Shown: positions 61,644-64,000 of the stretch, piece after piece
Layout of the letters: each line of letters begins with the position of its first letter
Numbering within the stretch: the first letter of the stretch is position 1
Source: DATJSJ01 sp035504175
Lineage (GTDB): Bacteria; Pseudomonadota; Alphaproteobacteria; Acetobacterales; Acetobacteraceae
NCBI GenBank assembly: GCA_035504175.1
Contig: DATJSJ010000276.1
Location: 6,908-70,907 of the forward strand
Length of the DNA: 64,000 nt
Direction: 5' to 3'
Position numbers and translations under genes: made by a program
The notes under the pieces: model-generated
Database searches by the model: none
Told to the model about the DNA's origin: nothing
The model's input: only the letters and a program-made list of their open reading frames with translations

Positions 61644-62201
61644 TCAGCGCAGGCGATGCGAGCCGAGCAGCCGCTGCGCCTGGGCCAGGTGGCGCTGGAT
61701 CACCGGAATGGTCTGCGCGGCGAAGGCCTTCAGATCGGCATCGGTGCCGTCGCTGACCTCCTGCTGGAACAGCTCGAGCTGCGCCTGATGCGCGGCGACC
61801 TGGTTGTGCAGGTAGTCGAGATTGAACCGGCTGCCGTGCTCCTCCGCGAGCTGCGCCATGATCTCCTCCTGCGCCGGATCGAGCGTGCTCGGCAGGGTCA
61901 CGCCCCTGGCCTGCGCAATCTCCCCGAGCTGCTGGTCCACCCTCGTGTGCTGGTCGATCATATGCTGGCCGAACTTGCGCACCGCCGGGCTGGTCGCCTG
62001 CTGGATGGCGAGCTGGCCGAGCCGGATTTCCGCCAGCCCGCCGGTCGCGGCCTGATTGATGAAATCGCGATCCCTCTGAGAAAGCACCGGAGCCGCCGGA
62101 ACCGGCGTGGGCGGCGGCGGGGGCGGCGGCGGACTGCCGGAGCAGGCCGCGAACGGCAGCAGCAAGGCAACGGCAAGGCCCCAGCGCGTGGTGCGTCTCA
62201 T
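61644..62201 (-). CDS. DUF4142 lipoprotein
   Basis: A 185-residue protein. The signal peptide LAVALLLPFAACSG (residues about 8-21) ends in a near-lipobox FAAC with Cys20, suggesting a lipoprotein. A Pro run (eight Pro, about 24-32) precedes the DUF4142 four-helix, ferritin-like domain: FINQAATGGLAEIRLGQLAI, FGQHMIDQHTRVDQQL and LDYLHNQVAAHQAQLELF. The family is periplasmic or outer-membrane and of unknown function, often linked to stress. ATG 62201; longer in-frame start at 62348 is rejected as it breaks the signal peptide. Confidence 0.85.
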   Translation of the reverse strand: MRRTTRWGLAVALLLPFAACSGSPPPPPPPPTPVPAAPVLSQRDRDFINQAATGGLAEIRLGQLAIQQATSPAVRKFGQHMIDQHTRVDQQLGEIAQARGVTLPSTLDPAQEEIMAQLAEEHGSRFNLDYLHNQVAAHQAQLELFQQEVSDGTDADLKAFAAQTIPVIQRHLAQAQRLLGSHRLR

Positions 62202-62461
62202 CGATGGCGTTCTCCGAAGTAGGTGTGCGACTGGCCGTCGGAGCGCGCCGGCGGCCTGCGCGCCGCGGCCGCGGCGCGGTCCGGAGATCACCGGACCCGG
62301 CCCCCCAAGGCAAGGGCCGGCGCCCCGCACCGCGCGCGCGTCACCCACCGCAGGCGGAGCGCGGGGCGAGGTTCGCGCCGACCGGCCGGGCTCGCCGGCC
62401 GGGCGCGCGCCGCCGCCAGCGGGCGATCACGTCCGCGGCACCGGCCGGCGTGGTCGGGCCG

Positions 62462-63067
62462 TCACCGCCGGTGCGCGACCGCGAGTCCCACCGCCGCGCT
62501 CAGCAGCACGCCGGCCGAAAGGCGCTGGCCGAGTCGCCCCCGCCCGCGCAGCAGGAACCGCGCCCGGCCGCCCAGCACGGCCCAGCCGCTGTCCAAGACC
62601 AGCGCGATCGCCAGCACGAGCCCGGCCAGGACCACAAGCTGCGGCCCCGCGGGACGGTCCGGCCGGACGAACTGCGGCAGGAAGGCGCCCCAGAACAGCA
62701 GCGTCTTCGGATTCGTCAGCGCCACCAGCGCGGCGCGGCCCAGAATCCGGCGGCGTCCCGGCGCGGCTGCGGCGGTCCCGGCCGGCGGCGCCTGCCATTG
62801 CCGCAAGCCGAGCCAGAGCAGGTAGGCGACGCCGATCCAGCGCAGCCAGTCGAGCGCCGTGCTCGCCGCAGCGAGCAGCGCCGCCATTCCCCCGACGGTC
62901 AGGCCCAGCTGCACGGTCATGGCCAGGCTGGTGCCGAGCACGGTCAGCAGCCCGGCCCGCACGCCGTGGGTCAGGCTGGTGCCCACGATCAGCGCGACGT
63001 TCGGACCGGGCAGCAGCATCAGCGCGAGCGTGGCCGCGGCGAAGACGAGGAGCGATGGTTCGGTCAT
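62462..63067 (-). CDS. LysE-family translocator
   Basis: A 201-residue RhtB/LysE-type exporter, usually of amino acids or their homologues. Six hydrophobic segments begin at LLVFAAATLALMLLPGPNVA; the N-terminal GPNVALIVGTSLTHG and central ALTNPKTLLFWGAFLPQFV are diagnostic. Full length. It lies divergent from the ClpP gene, 116 bp apart. The 260-bp gap between its stop and the start of the DUF4142 gene shows only GC-rich sequence. Confidence 0.92.
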   Translation of the reverse strand: MTEPSLLVFAAATLALMLLPGPNVALIVGTSLTHGVRAGLLTVLGTSLAMTVQLGLTVGGMAALLAAASTALDWLRWIGVAYLLWLGLRQWQAPPAGTAAAAPGRRRILGRAALVALTNPKTLLFWGAFLPQFVRPDRPAGPQLVVLAGLVLAIALVLDSGWAVLGGRARFLLRGRGRLGQRLSAGVLLSAAVGLAVAHRR

Positions 63068-63183
63068 GGATCGGATCCTAGCGCGCCCGGCCGGCGAATT
63101 GCGGCCCCTCCCTGACGAACCGGGGTCGATCTTGCCGCCGCGATGACGCAGATTGCGCCCGATTTCTACTTCTGGAGAGCCCG

Positions 63184-63858
63184 ATGGCTGACCTGCGCCT
63201 GCTGGACGACGACGAGCCGGATCCGGATTCGCCCGAAACGCCCGATATTCCGGAGCCGCCGGGTCCCGAGCCGAAGGAACCGGGCGACAACCGCACCCTC
63301 TCTTCGCCGGTCAACGAGCTGGAAGGCCGGCTGCTGAAGCAGCGCAAGGTGCTGATCTTCGGTGCGATCAACGACAAGCTGGCGCGCGACGTCACGGGAC
63401 GGATGCTGGCGCTGGCGGGCGATGCCGACGGCCCGATCGACGTCTTCATCAACTCGCCCGGCGGACACGTCGAGAGCGGCGACACGATCCACGACGTGAT
63501 CCGCTTCGTCGACAGCCAGGTGCCGGTGCGGGTGATCGGCACGGGGTGGGTGGCGAGCGCCGGGGCGCTGATCTTCCTCGCCGGGCGGCGGGAGCGGCGG
63601 CTCTGCCTGCCGAACACGCGCTTCCTGCTGCACCAGCCGATGGGCGGCGTGCGCGGGCCGGCGGTCGATATCGACATCGAGGCGCGGGAGATCGTGAAGA
63701 TGCGCGAGCGCCTGAACCGGCTGGTCGCGCGGGAGACGGGCCAGCCGTACGAGAAGGTCGCGCGGGATACGGACCGGAACTACTGGATGAGTGCGGAGGA
63801 GGCGATCGCCTACGGGATGGTGAGCCGGGTGATCGAGAGTCTGGAGGATCTGAAATAA
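63184..63858 (+). CDS. ClpP-like ATP-dependent Clp protease proteolytic subunit
   Basis: A 224-residue serine-protease subunit. Residues 1-40 are an acidic, Pro-rich extension (DDDEPDPDSPETPD). The ClpP fold follows with INSPGGHVESGDTIHDVIRF, the nucleophile Ser125 in VASAGAL and His150 in LLHQPMGG. The third triad residue (Asp185 in E. coli precursor numbering, DTERD) aligns with Asn199 in DTDRNYWM, by both motif and spacing. It therefore looks like a divergent paralogue rather than the housekeeping ClpP, with reduced or altered activity possible. No clpX/clpA adjoins it. Start ATG 63184 follows GGAGAGCCCG. Confidence 0.88.
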   Translation: MADLRLLDDDEPDPDSPETPDIPEPPGPEPKEPGDNRTLSSPVNELEGRLLKQRKVLIFGAINDKLARDVTGRMLALAGDADGPIDVFINSPGGHVESGDTIHDVIRFVDSQVPVRVIGTGWVASAGALIFLAGRRERRLCLPNTRFLLHQPMGGVRGPAVDIDIEAREIVKMRERLNRLVARETGQPYEKVARDTDRNYWMSAEEAIAYGMVSRVIESLEDLK

Positions 63859-63978
63859 AAGGCCAGGGGGCGCTGCCCCCTGGACCCCTGCTGGGGCCTG
63901 AGGCCCCAGACCCCCATTCGTTTTGCGGGTCTGGGGGCGCTGCCCCCAGCGGGGTCCAGGGGCAGAGCCCCTGGCCTT
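63859..63978. repeat. Large GC-rich imperfect palindrome, probable dispersed repeat/terminator
   Basis: A 120-bp imperfect inverted repeat. The left end AAGGCCAGGGGGCGCTGCCC mirrors the right end GGCAGAGCCCCTGGCCTT, and internal arms (CTGGGGCCTGAGGCCCCAG; GGGGGCGCTGCCCCC) make further hairpins. It begins directly at the ClpP stop and ends at the stop of a probable leftward gene, so it would terminate both. It contains CATTCGTTTTG (63914-63924), the complement of the 11-mer at 27081-27091. Elements of this look are, from memory, scattered through Acetobacteraceae genomes. Confidence 0.72.
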
Positions 63979-64000
63979 AAGCGGCGAGCCAATCCTCGAT
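63977..64000 (-). CDS. C-terminal end of an unidentified leftward gene
   Basis: The last eight codons of a possible gene entering from the right edge read IEDWLAA then TAA (63979-63977 on the minus strand). The stop falls exactly at the end of the palindrome, as expected for two converging genes sharing a terminator. Too short to identify. Confidence 0.35.
   Translation of the reverse strand: MEDWLAA

Overview
The window is GC-rich (roughly 68-70%), densely coded DNA of an alphaproteobacterium. Acetobacteraceae (Rhodospirillales) fits best. The clues are a Hint_2-domain secreted-type protein, FixK/FNR-type TTGAT-N4-GTCAA boxes, Acetobacteraceae-style GC palindromes (63859-63978) that share the 11-mer CAAAACGAATG with the AT-rich hairpin region at 27.0-27.1 kb, and the mix of solute transporters. 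The family assignment is an inference. I saw no rRNA, tRNA, CRISPR array, IS element or prophage.

Layout. 0-4 kb: an edge-truncated NmrA-like protein and an EmrAB-type efflux pair. 4.3-9.5 kb: a minus-strand sugar block (LysR, ADP-dependent sugar-kinase family protein, SDR, DeoR, class I aldolase-like barrel) divergent from an NAD-dependent epimerase. 11.2-17.4 kb: a probable low-oxygen module (DUF3141/PhaC-like hydrolase, phosphotransacetylase, FabI, acetate kinase, then a CBS protein). FNR-type boxes with identical promoter geometry lie before the first and last of these genes. 17.4-19.5 kb: DUF2950/DUF3300 pair. 19.6-22 kb: enoyl-CoA hydratase, a small secreted protein and an orphan solute-binding protein. 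22.5-27 kb: a complete Pot-type ABC importer, followed by two strong AT-rich hairpins. 27.1-31 kb: a three-subunit PaoABC-like molybdenum hydroxylase.

31.3-43.9 kb holds two back-to-back ribose-type ABC importers. The leftward operon is GntR/FadR regulator, D-galactonate-dehydratase-like enolase, permease, binding protein and an ATPase-permease fusion. The rightward operon is binding protein, ATPase, two permeases and an M20 amidohydrolase. A palindrome between them is a good candidate operator, and the locus looks like one regulated system for a sugar acid or conjugated sugar.

44-50 kb: exported pentapeptide-repeat protein, Tat-exported ferritin-like protein, then an acyl-CoA-dehydrogenase-like / PIG-L deacetylase / NodS-like methyltransferase / glycosyltransferase cluster of unknown product. 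50-54 kb: a 1307-residue kinase with two histidine-kinase cores and two receivers. 54-64 kb: purD, xseA, an acyltransferase, a TDGT-repeat/Hint protein, an L-threonate-dehydrogenase-like enzyme, a DUF4142 lipoprotein, a LysE-type exporter and a ClpP paralogue whose catalytic Asp position is Asn.

Start codons were picked by eye from ribosome-binding sites and family length. Functions rest on motif recognition without database searches.
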